Source of the DNA: Neolewinella aquimaris
Lineage (GTDB): Bacteria > Bacteroidota > Bacteroidia > Chitinophagales > Saprospiraceae
Direction: 5' to 3'
Assembly: GCF_014197245.1 (NCBI RefSeq)
Contig: NZ_JACIFF010000006.1
Span: 62,001-126,000, forward strand
DNA length: 64,000 bases
Part shown: positions 1-8,885 of the stretch, piece after piece
Numbering within the stretch: the first letter of the stretch is position 1
How the letters are laid out: every line of letters begins with the position of its first letter
Notes under the pieces: model-generated
Told to the model about the DNA's origin: nothing
Seen by the model: the letters and a program-made list of their open reading frames with translations, nothing else
Database searches by the model: none
Made by a program: the position numbers and the translations under genes

Positions 1-1
1 G

Positions 2-2203
2 GGGCTACTGCTGCTGGTTAATTACGGTGCCTTCGGGCACATGCCCAGCGAGCAGGAACTGCTTGATTACCGCAACGACGTGGGCAGCGAGGCCTTCGAC
101 GTGAACGGCGAATCGCTGGGCCGTTTCTTCAAGCAGGACCGGGAAGAGACGGATTACTCCGAACTGCCCGAACACTTGGTTCACGCCCTGGTGGCTACGG
201 AAGACAGCCGCTTCTACACCCACTCCGGTATAGACTGGGAAGCATACGGACGGGTCGCCTACAGGACTATCCTGATGGGAGAAGACGACCAGGGCGGCGG
301 CTCCACATTGAGCCAGCAACTGATCAAGAATGCCTACGGACGGCCCGAATTGGGTTACGGCCCCCGCGTCGATCTGCTCCTGCACAAGTTGCGGGAAGGG
401 ATCCTGGCCCGCCGCCTCGAAGCCGTGATGCCGAAGGAGGAAGTCATGGAGCGCTACCTGAATACCGTGAGCTTCCCGAGCAACACCTTCGGCATTGCCG
501 CCGCTTCCCGCCGCTACTTTCAGCGGGAACCGGATGAGCTCACCGTGCGGCAGGCCGCCAGCCTGGTCGCTTCGCTAAAGGGGACGACGAGCTACGACCC
601 CCGGCGTGCAACGGAACGGAACGCCCGTCGTACCGACCTCGTCCTTACCCTGATGGGCCGGGCCGGCTACCTCAGCCCCGAGGAAGTGACGGAAGCTCAG
701 GCTGATGACCTTTGCCTGGCCTATTACCGTGAGCCGGCCCGCGTCGTGCAGGCCCCCCACTTCACTCAGGAGATGAAAAAGCAGACGGCCCGCTTACTGT
801 CCGGCACCCAGCACCGGGAAGGACGACCGTACAATCTCTATACCGATAACCTGCGCATCTACACTACCCTCGACCTGCGGTACCAGCAGCACGCCGAACG
901 GGCCGTAGTGCGGCAGATGAAGATCGTGCAACGCAGTTTCGAACGCCACCTGCGGGGCCGCGATGCCTGGGAGACGGAGGCTTCCCTACGCGGAGCAATA
1001 CGAAACAGCGATCGGTGGCGTACCGGACAAGCGGCGGGCATAGACAGCCTCGCCCTGGTCGAAGCATTCAATACCAAGATGGCGATGGAGCTGCCCATAC
1101 CTAACGGGGAGCCGCTGGTGGGACAGTTTTCGCCACTCGACAGCGTCAAGCACTCCCTCTCATACCTGCGTGCCGGATTTTTGGTGCTCGACCACGCGGA
1201 CGGGGCCGTGCGTGCGTGGGTAGGCGGTTCCGACTTCAATTTCAGCCACTACGATCACGTAACCAGCCGGCGACAGACGGGATCGACCTTTAAGGCATTC
1301 GTTTATGCGGCAGCCCTGATGGAGGGCTTCGACCCCTGCTACCGCATCAGCAACTCGCTGCGTACCTACGCCGATGAGGACGGCCCCTGGACGCCCCACA
1401 ACTCCGACTGGGTGCACGGGGGAACGTACAGTATGCACGGTGCCCTGACCCACTCCAGCAATGTGGCCGCCGTCAAGATGATTATGGAAACTACGCCGGA
1501 GCCTGTGGTGGAAATTGCCCACACGATGGGAATCGGCGGAGAGATTCGGCCCATCCCCAGCATCGCCCTCGGTACGGTGGAGAGTACCCTCTACGAGATG
1601 GTCGGTGCCTACGCCACCTTTCCCAACGGCGGTCGGCATACGGAGCCCTATGTGATCAGCCGCATCGAGAACGGCGACGGGGAGGTCATCTACGAACACG
1701 AGGCGGTTTCGACGGCCGTCCTGGAAGAAGAGCAGGCGGCGACCATGGTTCAGCTGCTGCGCAATGCGGTCGAACGGGGTACGGCCAGCCGACTGCGCTG
1801 GGAATACGGCGTCCTGCGGCCTAGCATTGGTAAGACGGGGACGACCCAAAATATGGCCGACGGCTGGTTCGTCGGATCCACCCCCGCCCTTACCGGCGGT
1901 GCCTGGGTGGGCGGAGAGAATACCGGCGTACGGTTCCGTTCCGGAGATCTAGGCAACGGTGCCCGCTCGGCCCTGCCGATCTGGGCTTACTTTCTGCAGA
2001 ATATGGAAAACGATACGGCCCTGGTCGCTCAACTGGGCGACGACTTTCCGAAAATATCGGACGAGGTGCGTGAAAGTTTCCGGTGTTCGGAATTTATTCC
2101 GCCAGTCCAAATCGTGGAAGAGATCGATGAGACGCCTACGGAAGATACGCCCGAACAGGTGCTACCAGTGAGCAACGTAGCCACCCTCCCCGACGGCCGG
2201 TGA
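2..2203 (+). CDS. Penicillin-binding protein 1A-type transglycosylase/transpeptidase (5' partial)
   Basis: Bifunctional peptidoglycan synthase that polymerises lipid II and cross-links the stem peptides at the outer face of the inner membrane. The reading frame is open from base 2, upstream of the first in-frame ATG at 41, and encodes a hydrophobic LLLLV stretch, so the true start and most of the membrane anchor lie outside the window. The GT51 glycosyltransferase domain shows EDSRFYTHSGIDW and GGSTLSQQLIKN. The transpeptidase domain shows the SxxK motif in TGSTFKAF, the SxN motif in THSSNVAA and the KTG motif in GKTGTTQNM, so both activities look intact. The C-terminal tail is acidic and Pro/Thr-rich. 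It ends 139 bp before susC, with no clear terminator. PBP1A is more likely than PBP1C because the tail lacks a visible BiPBP_C-type domain. Confidence 0.93.
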   Translation, partial: GLLLLVNYGAFGHMPSEQELLDYRNDVGSEAFDVNGESLGRFFKQDREETDYSELPEHLVHALVATEDSRFYTHSGIDWEAYGRVAYRTILMGEDDQGGGSTLSQQLIKNAYGRPELGYGPRVDLLLHKLREGILARRLEAVMPKEEVMERYLNTVSFPSNTFGIAAASRRYFQREPDELTVRQAASLVASLKGTTSYDPRRATERNARRTDLVLTLMGRAGYLSPEEVTEAQADDLCLAYYREPARVVQAPHFTQEMKKQTARLLSGTQHREGRPYNLYTDNLRIYTTLDLRYQQHAERAVVRQMKIVQRSFERHLRGRDAWETEASLRGAIRNSDRWRTGQAAGIDSLALVEAFNTKMAMELPIPNGEPLVGQFSPLDSVKHSLSYLRAGFLVLDHADGAVRAWVGGSDFNFSHYDHVTSRRQTGSTFKAFVYAAALMEGFDPCYRISNSLRTYADEDGPWTPHNSDWVHGGTYSMHGALTHSSNVAAVKMIMETTPEPVVEIAHTMGIGGEIRPIPSIALGTVESTLYEMVGAYATFPNGGRHTEPYVISRIENGDGEVIYEHEAVSTAVLEEEQAATMVQLLRNAVERGTASRLRWEYGVLRPSIGKTGTTQNMADGWFVGSTPALTGGAWVGGENTGVRFRSGDLGNGARSALPIWAYFLQNMENDTALVAQLGDDFPKISDEVRESFRCSEFIPPVQIVEEIDETPTEDTPEQVLPVSNVATLPDGR

Positions 2204-2342
2204 CCTAGGAAGCGTGATCTTCAATTCGGGACTTACCCACATTGTCGGCAATTTTACGCCCAATCCTTAGGATAAGCGAGTTTACCAGCTAAATTAGAGT
2301 GTTCGGGAGCAGTAGCGCTCCGCGCACCAAAACACTCGCTGT

Positions 2343-5300
2343 ATGAAACTCTTTATCCGCAGTGGGCTGATGAGCCTGCTCACCTTACTCTTTTTAAGCA
2401 CCAATAGCTACGGTCAGACTACCGTTTCGGGCACCGTTACCGGCGACCAGGGCGAAGCACTTATTGGAGTGAGCATCCTGATCCAGGGGACCGGCAGCGG
2501 CACGGTCACCGACGCTGAGGGGGAATACACCATTACCGCTCAGGAAAGCGACGTGCTCGTCTTTAGCTACACTGGCTATGGCACCGTGACGCGCACCGTC
2601 GGTACCAATTCCGTGATCGACGTCGAACTACAGGCGGGAGCCCAGCTCGACGAGGTGGTGGTGACCGCCCTCGGCATTAGTCGGGAACGCAAAGCCCTCG
2701 GCTACGCCGTCGAGGAATTGAACAGCGAGGAGATCGTACAGTCCAGACAAAACAACTTGGTCAATGCCCTGCAGGGGCAGGTGGCCGGGGTGCAGGTGTC
2801 GAGTGCGGGAGGCGGACCCGGCCAGGCGTCGCGCATCATCATTCGGGGCATCAACTCCCTCGACCCGGACGCGAACAACGAACCGCTATTCGTAATCGAC
2901 GGAATCCCGGTTTCCAACGAAACCCTGACGGTCGGGGGCGGCGGGAGTCGCAACGTAAGCAACCGCATCGCCGACATCAACCCCCAGGACATCGAGACGA
3001 TGACCGTGCTAAAGGGTGGTCCGGCCACGGCACTGTACGGACTGCGTGCGGCGAACGGAGCGATCATCATCACGACTAAGTCGGGAAAATCCGGCCGCGT
3101 ATCGGTGGATGTCACCTCTACCTACGGTACGGAGGAGGTGAATAAATTTCCCGAAACCCAGAAGACCTATACTCAGGGCTTTGCCGGCAATTACGATCCC
3201 AATAGTTTCTGGCCCAGTTGGGGGCCGTCGGTGGAGGAGGCCCGGGCGTTCGCGGCGGAAAACGGATTGCCCCGCCCCAACGACCTGTTCAATAACTTCG
3301 AAAACGCCTACACTCAGGGCGACCAGTGGCGCAACACGGTGAGTGTCTCGGGCGGCAACGAAAAAGCCACCTTCCGTACCTCCCTTTCGCGACTGACCCA
3401 CGACGGGGTGCTGCCCTTCAGCACCTACGACAACACCAGTTTCCGGATCAACGCCAATTACCAGGCCAGCGAGAAATTCAGTTTTGGTGGCGGCGTCAAC
3501 TACATCCGCAGCGGCGGCAACCGGGTCAACGCCGACCGCTTCAACGAACGACTGGTCTACTGGGCTCCCCAGGCCGACGTCAACAACTACATCCGCGAAG
3601 ACGGTTCCATGATCGGTTACCGAAACGATGGCACGGTAGGGAACAATCCGGTATACGGCGAGGCCACCAATAAATTTATCGACGACGTAGACCGCTACAT
3701 CGGTAACCTCACCTTCAGTTATTCCCCACTGCCGCAGCTGCGCATCAACTATACCCTCGGACTGGACCAGTACAGCGATTTTCGCAACAACTACGGTCAG
3801 GGATCGGTGTACGCAGGCGCGCCCAACTTCGAGGACAACCTATCGAACGGCAACGGCTTCGTGGTGGAGACCAGCATCCGTCGGCGCGACGTGACCTCTA
3901 ACATCAACGCTATTTACACCAGCGACCTGACGCCCGACCTCAACTTGCGCTTCCTCGGCGGCTTCGATGCCTTCGACTCGAGCTACGATGGGGTGACCAC
4001 CATCGGTAACGACCTCGACATTTACAACCTCTTCAGCCTGAACAACGCGGCCGACATTCGCACCAGTGCTGCACTCGTCAATCGTCGGCTCCTGGGCCTG
4101 TACGGGGAGCTTTCCCTGGCTTACCAAAATGCGGTCTACCTGTCCGTCACCGGTCGCAACGACTGGTCGAGTACACTACCGCAGGCCAACCGCTCCTTTT
4201 TCTACCCGTCGGTAAGCCTGGGTGTACTGCTCGGTGAGGTGCTGGAACTCCCGGAACTCATCAGCTTCGCCAAGCTACGGGCCTCCTACGCCGGCATCGG
4301 CAAGGACACCGATCCGTACCGCACCAACATCGTGTACCGCAATGCCACCGGATTTCCGATCAACAACGTGACCGGCTGGACGCGCGACGATCAGCAGGGT
4401 GCCCCCGACCTGAAGCCCGAGCGCACCAATACCCTGGAGTTCGGCGCCGACCTGCGGTTCCTCAACAACCGACTCGGTATTGATTTCACTTACTACAATG
4501 CCAAGAGCATCGACCAGATCATTCCGGTACCGGTATCCAACGCTACGGGTTTCTCCACCTTCGTACTGAACGCCGGATCGATGCGCAACAGCGGCGTCGA
4601 ACTGGCCCTGCGCGGTACGCCGATCTCCACGGCTGACCTCACCTGGAACGTGAACCTGAACTACACCAGCAACAAGAATGAGGTGCTCACCATTTTCGAG
4701 GGCGTGGAAGACATTCTGATCGGTAGCTCCTTCGGCTACGCGGGTTCATCGGCGAGCATCCGGCTGATCCGTGGAGAGCCCTACGGCAACATCTACGGCC
4801 GCAGCTACGCCCGGTATGACCCCAGTGGCGATAATGAAGATAACCTCTTCATCGATTACAGCCAGCCCTTGCTGATTGGCGACGACGGCTTTCCGGTCAT
4901 CGAAACCGAACAGAAAATCCTCGGCAACACCCAGCCCAAGTGGTTCGGGGCCCTCACGAACAACATAAACTACAAGGGCATCGGAGTTTCCTTCCAGTTC
5001 GATACCCGCCAGGGCGTACAGAAGTACAACCAGCAGGGCAACTTCTTTGCCGCCTTCGGAACGGCCCCCTACACCCTTAACCGGAACGAAACCATCGTAT
5101 TCGAGGGCGTCACCGCCGATGGGAGCCCCAACACCAAGCCGGTCTGGCTCGGCCAGGGTGAAGGTCCGGACGGAGAAAACTACGGTGCCGGCTACTACCG
5201 TAATCGCTACCGCGGATCTACCGAGAATTTTGTGGAGGATGCCGACTGGTTCCGGCTCCGTAACGTGAGCCTGAGCTACCAACTGCCGGCCGCGTTGTTG

Positions 5301-5483
5301 GAAACCGTCTTCATCCGCACCGCCGGCATCACCCTCACCGGAAACAACCTCTGGCTCGAAACACCCTACAGCGGCTTCGACCCCGAAGGCAACCGCGGCA
5401 ACGGCAACGGCGACGACGGTTTCGGTGGATTCACCTACCCCAGCGTACGCAGCATTTTCGTCACCCTCAACCTTGGCTTCTAA
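2343..5483 (+). CDS. SusC/RagA family TonB-linked outer membrane protein
   Basis: TonB-dependent outer-membrane transporter of the SusC class, 1046 residues. Residues 1-24 form a signal peptide ending in SYGQ. A carboxypeptidase-regulatory-like domain follows (about 27-105, VSGTVTGDQGEALIGVSI), then the SusC-type plug with DEVVVTALGISRERKALGY and LFVIDGIPV (about 105-240), then a long beta-barrel to the C-terminus, which ends in the aromatic FVTLNLGF. The downstream SusD gene starts 14 bp after the stop, so the two form an operon. The next gene is an M14 carboxypeptidase lipoprotein, so peptides are a more likely substrate than glycans; this is inferred from context. There is no adjacent ECF sigma/anti-sigma pair. 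Confidence 0.95.
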   Translation: MKLFIRSGLMSLLTLLFLSTNSYGQTTVSGTVTGDQGEALIGVSILIQGTGSGTVTDAEGEYTITAQESDVLVFSYTGYGTVTRTVGTNSVIDVELQAGAQLDEVVVTALGISRERKALGYAVEELNSEEIVQSRQNNLVNALQGQVAGVQVSSAGGGPGQASRIIIRGINSLDPDANNEPLFVIDGIPVSNETLTVGGGGSRNVSNRIADINPQDIETMTVLKGGPATALYGLRAANGAIIITTKSGKSGRVSVDVTSTYGTEEVNKFPETQKTYTQGFAGNYDPNSFWPSWGPSVEEARAFAAENGLPRPNDLFNNFENAYTQGDQWRNTVSVSGGNEKATFRTSLSRLTHDGVLPFSTYDNTSFRINANYQASEKFSFGGGVNYIRSGGNRVNADRFNERLVYWAPQADVNNYIREDGSMIGYRNDGTVGNNPVYGEATNKFIDDVDRYIGNLTFSYSPLPQLRINYTLGLDQYSDFRNNYGQGSVYAGAPNFEDNLSNGNGFVVETSIRRRDVTSNINAIYTSDLTPDLNLRFLGGFDAFDSSYDGVTTIGNDLDIYNLFSLNNAADIRTSAALVNRRLLGLYGELSLAYQNAVYLSVTGRNDWSSTLPQANRSFFYPSVSLGVLLGEVLELPELISFAKLRASYAGIGKDTDPYRTNIVYRNATGFPINNVTGWTRDDQQGAPDLKPERTNTLEFGADLRFLNNRLGIDFTYYNAKSIDQIIPVPVSNATGFSTFVLNAGSMRNSGVELALRGTPISTADLTWNVNLNYTSNKNEVLTIFEGVEDILIGSSFGYAGSSASIRLIRGEPYGNIYGRSYARYDPSGDNEDNLFIDYSQPLLIGDDGFPVIETEQKILGNTQPKWFGALTNNINYKGIGVSFQFDTRQGVQKYNQQGNFFAAFGTAPYTLNRNETIVFEGVTADGSPNTKPVWLGQGEGPDGENYGAGYYRNRYRGSTENFVEDADWFRLRNVSLSYQLPAALLETVFIRTAGITLTGNNLWLETPYSGFDPEGNRGNGNGDDGFGGFTYPSVRSIFVTLNLGF

Positions 5484-5497
5484 CCCCCCGACGACCC

Positions 5498-6901
5498 ATG
5501 AAACAGACCATCCTACACTACCTGCTTTCGGCCTGCGTCGTCGTACTCATGACCGCCTGCGGTGCCGACTACCTCGACATCAACGACAACCCCAACGTAG
5601 CCACCCGCCCGCCGCTCGACGGTCTGCTGGCCAGTGCCTCCTATAACACGGCGCAGAACCAATTCCGGGTCAGTAACGGCCACGCCGCTTACTACGTCCA
5701 GTACCTCGCCAGTCCGAATGAGGGCAACACCACCGATACCTACCTGGAGATCAGTAACGGGATTGCCTGGGGCGAACTCTACGATGTGATGACCGACCTT
5801 GACGACCTCATCCGCTTCGGACAGGAGGACGGCCTCGGCCGCCACGTCGCCATCGCCAAGGTCCTTATGGCCATCAATCTGGGGCTGGTCGTCGATAACT
5901 GGGGCAATGCGCCCTTCTCGGATGCCTTCTCCGGTGAGACGTTGCGCCCCACTTACGACAGTGCCGAAGACCTCTACGCCACCATTTTCCGTCTGCTGAA
6001 CGAAGCCACTTCTGAGCTGGCCGCCGCCGCAGATGCCCCGGACGTACGTAGCGGCAGCGATTTTGTCTACGACGGCGATCTCGAATTGTGGACCCGCGCC
6101 GCCGCATCCCTGCGCGCCCGTTACCTGAATCACCTCAGCGAAACTTCCCAGTACGACCCCTCCGCGGTGCTGGCCGCCGTGGATGCCGGCTTCACCGGTC
6201 CCGAACAGGATGCCGCCGTAACCAGCTTCACGGTGCGCAACCCCTGGGCCCAGGTGGCGGACAACAACGCCAACCTGCTTCTCGGTGGGTGGCTCTCCGA
6301 ACAGTTCATCGATGCACTGAACGGGACAACGTACGGTACGGAGGATCCCCGGCTGCCCCTGCTTACGAACCGCAACGACGACGGTGAATTCGTAGGTACG
6401 CCCAACGGTGCCGGTCGCCAGGGAGACGGTACCAAAACGCTGGAATCCTACCTGGTACTCGACGGAGCCTTCTCCATGGAGTCCAGTCCCCTCAACATCA
6501 TCACTTACGCCGAGCTCAAATTCATCGAAGCCGAGGCCGCCCTCGCCGCCGGAAACCAGGAACGTGCCAATGAGGCTTTCGCGGAAGGCGTAAGGACCAG
6601 CATGTCCCAGATCGGGGTGGATGACCAGTCCGCCACCGACTACATTGCGGCCGAATACGGGTCGGACGACGTGACGCGCGACGACATCTTCCGGGAAAAG
6701 TATGTAGCAATCTTCCTCAGCCCCGAGACCTGGGTCGATGCCCGCCGCTACGATTACGCTTACGCGGACTTCGAGTTGGCCGAAAACGCCGCCCTTAACA
6801 CCTTTCCCGTCCGCATCCAGTACCCCAATACGGAAACCGACCGCAACGCCGCTAACGTACCCGTGGTCACCATGACGGACCCCATCTTCTGGGATCAGTA
6901 G
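5498..6901 (+). CDS. SusD/RagB family nutrient-binding outer membrane lipoprotein
   Basis: Surface lipoprotein that caps the SusC barrel and captures substrate, 467 residues. The signal peptide has a lipobox LMTAC with acylated Cys21, followed by GADYLDINDNPN, the usual start of the SusD_RagB/SusD-like-2 group. The C-terminal part contains the alpha-helical SusD hallmarks ITYAELKFIEAEAALAAG and REKYVAIFLSPETWVDARRYDY. Length is typical for the SusD-like-2 subfamily. It lies 14 bp after susC and should be co-transcribed. The M14 carboxypeptidase begins 55 bp later and has its own promoter-like box. Confidence 0.94.
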   Translation: MKQTILHYLLSACVVVLMTACGADYLDINDNPNVATRPPLDGLLASASYNTAQNQFRVSNGHAAYYVQYLASPNEGNTTDTYLEISNGIAWGELYDVMTDLDDLIRFGQEDGLGRHVAIAKVLMAINLGLVVDNWGNAPFSDAFSGETLRPTYDSAEDLYATIFRLLNEATSELAAAADAPDVRSGSDFVYDGDLELWTRAAASLRARYLNHLSETSQYDPSAVLAAVDAGFTGPEQDAAVTSFTVRNPWAQVADNNANLLLGGWLSEQFIDALNGTTYGTEDPRLPLLTNRNDDGEFVGTPNGAGRQGDGTKTLESYLVLDGAFSMESSPLNIITYAELKFIEAEAALAAGNQERANEAFAEGVRTSMSQIGVDDQSATDYIAAEYGSDDVTRDDIFREKYVAIFLSPETWVDARRYDYAYADFELAENAALNTFPVRIQYPNTETDRNAANVPVVTMTDPIFWDQ

Positions 6902-6922
6902 GGCGGGGGCGCAGGAGCAATG
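6901..6922 (+). repeat. Dispersed GC-rich motif, copy A
   Basis: Copy of a motif of about 22 nt with core GGGG(A/G)CGC(A/G)GGAGCAATG. It starts on the last base of the SusD stop codon and ends 34 nt before the carboxypeptidase ATG. Related copies are at 8361-8382 and 43961-43982 (intergenic) and at several other places. Function unknown. Confidence 0.6.
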
Positions 6923-6956
6923 AAAAAAAGGGGCGGTGCTACTATATTTTCGCCGC

Positions 6957-8183
6957 ATGAAATACGGTCTCTTAGTTCTCCTCCTCCTACTGGTAGTCGG
7001 CTGCAGCCGGCGGGCCCAACCCTACGACTTTCCCCGGCCGGTGGACACGACCGATCACCCGATCACCGAACAAGTGAAGCGGTCGTACGCCTTTGACGAC
7101 GGTAGCCTGACCTTCGACAACCAGTTCGACGGTGCCCGACTAAATAAGTTGGAGCGGCTGAACGACAGCACCTTCGTAGCGACGATTCAACCCGAAAATG
7201 CGCCCATTAATCCGAGTCCGTGGTACGCCATGCGCATTGTATCCGACCGCAACCGGGAGCTTACCGTTCGACTGGCCTACCCGCCCGAGACCCGCCACCG
7301 GTACTTTCCCAAGGTAAGCCGGGATAGGGATGCATGGATGCCGGTAGATAGCAGCCGGCTCACTTACAACACCGACAGCACCGGACTGTCCGTGCGGCTG
7401 ACGGTAGCAGCGGGGGAAACATTCCTAGCCGGTCAGGAGATCGTCAGTAGTCGTGACGTGATGGGGTGGTTATCGACCTTCCGCCAATCGTACGTACGGA
7501 TCGATGAAGCAGGAAAAAGCCATCTCGGTCGTGCCATACCCGTCATGCGCCTGAGTGCCGAGAACCGCTACGCAAAGCGGCCGATGATCGTGCTGTTCAG
7601 CCGGCAACATCCGCCGGAGGTGACGGGGTACCTGGCGCTACAGGCCTTCGTCAAAGGCATCGTCGATCATCCCCGGGTGGAAGAATTTCTGCACCGGTAC
7701 CAGTTGCTCGTTTTCCCGATCCTGAATCCGGATGGCGTAGACCTGGGACACTGGCGGCACAACGCCGGTGGCATCGATTCCAATCGCGACTGGGCCTACT
7801 ACAACCAGCCCGAAGCCCGGCAGGTAGCCGATTACGTAGTGCGCAAGGCGAAGAAAAATGAAGCCCAGGTCATACTGGGTATGGATTTTCACTCTACCTA
7901 CCACGACGTGTACTACACCTTTGACGATGACACACCGCCCTCCGTGCTTCCGGGCTTCACGGACGCCTGGCTGCGCGGAATTGAGGATCGGATCGGAAAC
8001 GGCTTCAGGGTGAATGAAGAACCGCGACCACTAGGACCACCGACGACTTCCGGTTGGTTCAAAACCCAGTTCAACGCCGAAGCCATCACCTACGAAATCG
8101 GCGACGATACGGACCGGGAATTCGTAAAGCAGAAAGGACGCGCCTCCGCGGACGCCATGATCGACGTACTCCTGGCGCGCTAG
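6957..8183 (+). CDS. M14 family zinc carboxypeptidase lipoprotein
   Basis: Predicted zinc metallocarboxypeptidase that trims C-terminal residues from peptides, anchored in an envelope membrane. The ATG at 6957 is chosen over an in-frame codon at 6936 because it gives a clean lipoprotein signal (MKYGLLVLLLLLVVGC, Cys16), and a TATATTTT box lies 6 nt upstream. The mature protein (408 residues in total) has an N-terminal beta-rich region, then the M14 domain. The zinc ligands are H218 and E221 in RQHPPEVTG and H312 in DFHSTYHD. Substrate-binding Asn/Arg lie in GGIDSNRDW, and the catalytic glutamate is probably E380 in ITYEIGDD. It directly follows SusC/SusD, suggesting peptide capture and processing. 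The family also includes deacylases and amidases, so the exact substrate is open. Confidence 0.88.
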   Translation: MKYGLLVLLLLLVVGCSRRAQPYDFPRPVDTTDHPITEQVKRSYAFDDGSLTFDNQFDGARLNKLERLNDSTFVATIQPENAPINPSPWYAMRIVSDRNRELTVRLAYPPETRHRYFPKVSRDRDAWMPVDSSRLTYNTDSTGLSVRLTVAAGETFLAGQEIVSSRDVMGWLSTFRQSYVRIDEAGKSHLGRAIPVMRLSAENRYAKRPMIVLFSRQHPPEVTGYLALQAFVKGIVDHPRVEEFLHRYQLLVFPILNPDGVDLGHWRHNAGGIDSNRDWAYYNQPEARQVADYVVRKAKKNEAQVILGMDFHSTYHDVYYTFDDDTPPSVLPGFTDAWLRGIEDRIGNGFRVNEEPRPLGPPTTSGWFKTQFNAEAITYEIGDDTDREFVKQKGRASADAMIDVLLAR

Positions 8184-8187
8184 CCCT

Positions 8188-8222
8188 GTCGTCGGTGTCG
8201 TCGGTGTCGTCGGTGTCGTCGG
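8188..8222. repeat. 9-bp tandem repeat (GTCGTCGGT, about 3.9 copies)
   Basis: Perfect tandem copies of GTCGTCGGT start 4 bp after the carboxypeptidase stop codon. The repeat is partly complementary to the GCCGACGAG array 90 bp downstream, so a transcript could fold the two arrays together. It may act as a transcript-end structure; there is no T-tract. Confidence 0.8.
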
Positions 8223-8310
8223 CCGACCGAGGCACGAGGCTCGTCCGCCGACTAAACGGACTAAGCTAACTAGGCGGATCAGGCCGTACTCGGCGGACGA
8301 CTTGGAGTCG

Positions 8311-8354
8311 GCCGACGAGCAGCCGACGAGCAGCCGACGAGCGGCCGACGAGCG
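8311..8354. repeat. 11-bp tandem repeat (GCCGACGAGCA/G, 4 copies)
   Basis: Four head-to-tail copies of an 11-bp unit, two ending in A and two ending in G, at 8311, 8322, 8333 and 8344. They lie between the carboxypeptidase and the IorA-type gene, followed 6 bp later by copy B of the dispersed motif. No coding role seen. Confidence 0.82.
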
Positions 8355-8360
8355 AAATTT

Positions 8361-8382
8361 CATTGCTCCCGCGTCCCCGCCC
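8361..8382 (-). repeat. Dispersed GC-rich motif, copy B
   Basis: Minus-strand copy of the motif with core GGGGACGCGGGAGCAATG. It lies 40 nt before the ATG of the iron-sulfur subunit gene and just before a TATCTTTA promoter-like box. It differs from copy A at two positions. Confidence 0.6.
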
Positions 8383-8422
8383 AAAAACCGTATCTTTAGC
8401 TCCGTAGATCAATGTAACGCAA

Positions 8423-8884
8423 ATGGCAACTTATAACCTTACCGTAAACGGCACTCCACGCAGCGTGGAAGCCGAACCCGACATGCCCCTCTTGTGGGTG
8501 CTACGCGATGAACTTGGACTGGTCGGCACTAAATACGGCTGCGGCATTGGCGCCTGTGGGGCCTGTACGGTCCACCTTGATGGAATTGCGATGCGCTCCT
8601 GCTCCCTGCCCGTCGGACAGTTGGATGGAGAAGCGATCACGACCATCGAAGGACTCAGCGAGAACGGAGATCATCCGGTACAACTGGCGTGGCTGGAGCA
8701 CGACGTGCCTCAGTGCGGCTACTGCCAGGCCGGCCAGATGATGAGCGCCGCCTCCCTGCTCGGCAACAGCCCCGGTGCCGACGACGCCGAGATAAGTGCC
8801 TCGATGAGCGGTAACATCTGCCGTTGCGGAACCTATACCCGAATCCACGCCGCCGTGAAAACGGCCGCCAAAAAAATGAGCTAA
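8423..8884 (+). CDS. (2Fe-2S) subunit of a xanthine-oxidase-family molybdenum hydroxylase (IorA-like)
   Basis: Small electron-transfer subunit carrying two [2Fe-2S] clusters, which pass electrons from the molybdenum site of the partner encoded next. It has 153 residues, the normal length for isoquinoline 1-oxidoreductase alpha subunits. The plant-ferredoxin-type cluster ligands are Cys40, Cys45, Cys48 and Cys60. The second, helical cluster has Cys98 and Cys101 in QCGYCQAG and Cys133 and Cys135 in GNICRCGTY. The stop codon is separated from the ATG of the large subunit by one base, so translation is probably coupled. No FAD subunit is nearby, as expected for IorAB-type enzymes that deliver electrons to a cytochrome or quinone pool. 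Confidence 0.95.
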   Translation: MATYNLTVNGTPRSVEAEPDMPLLWVLRDELGLVGTKYGCGIGACGACTVHLDGIAMRSCSLPVGQLDGEAITTIEGLSENGDHPVQLAWLEHDVPQCGYCQAGQMMSAASLLGNSPGADDAEISASMSGNICRCGTYTRIHAAVKTAAKKMS

Positions 8885-8885
8885 G

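Noticed and set aside
5513-6958. Long reading frame antisense to the SusD gene
   Set aside because: Shadow of the SusD coding sequence; composition is Gly/Val-rich without motifs.
8031-8384. Short minus-strand frame through the 8.2-kb repeats
   Set aside because: It is repeat-encoded (Thr-Pro runs) and overlaps the carboxypeptidase gene.
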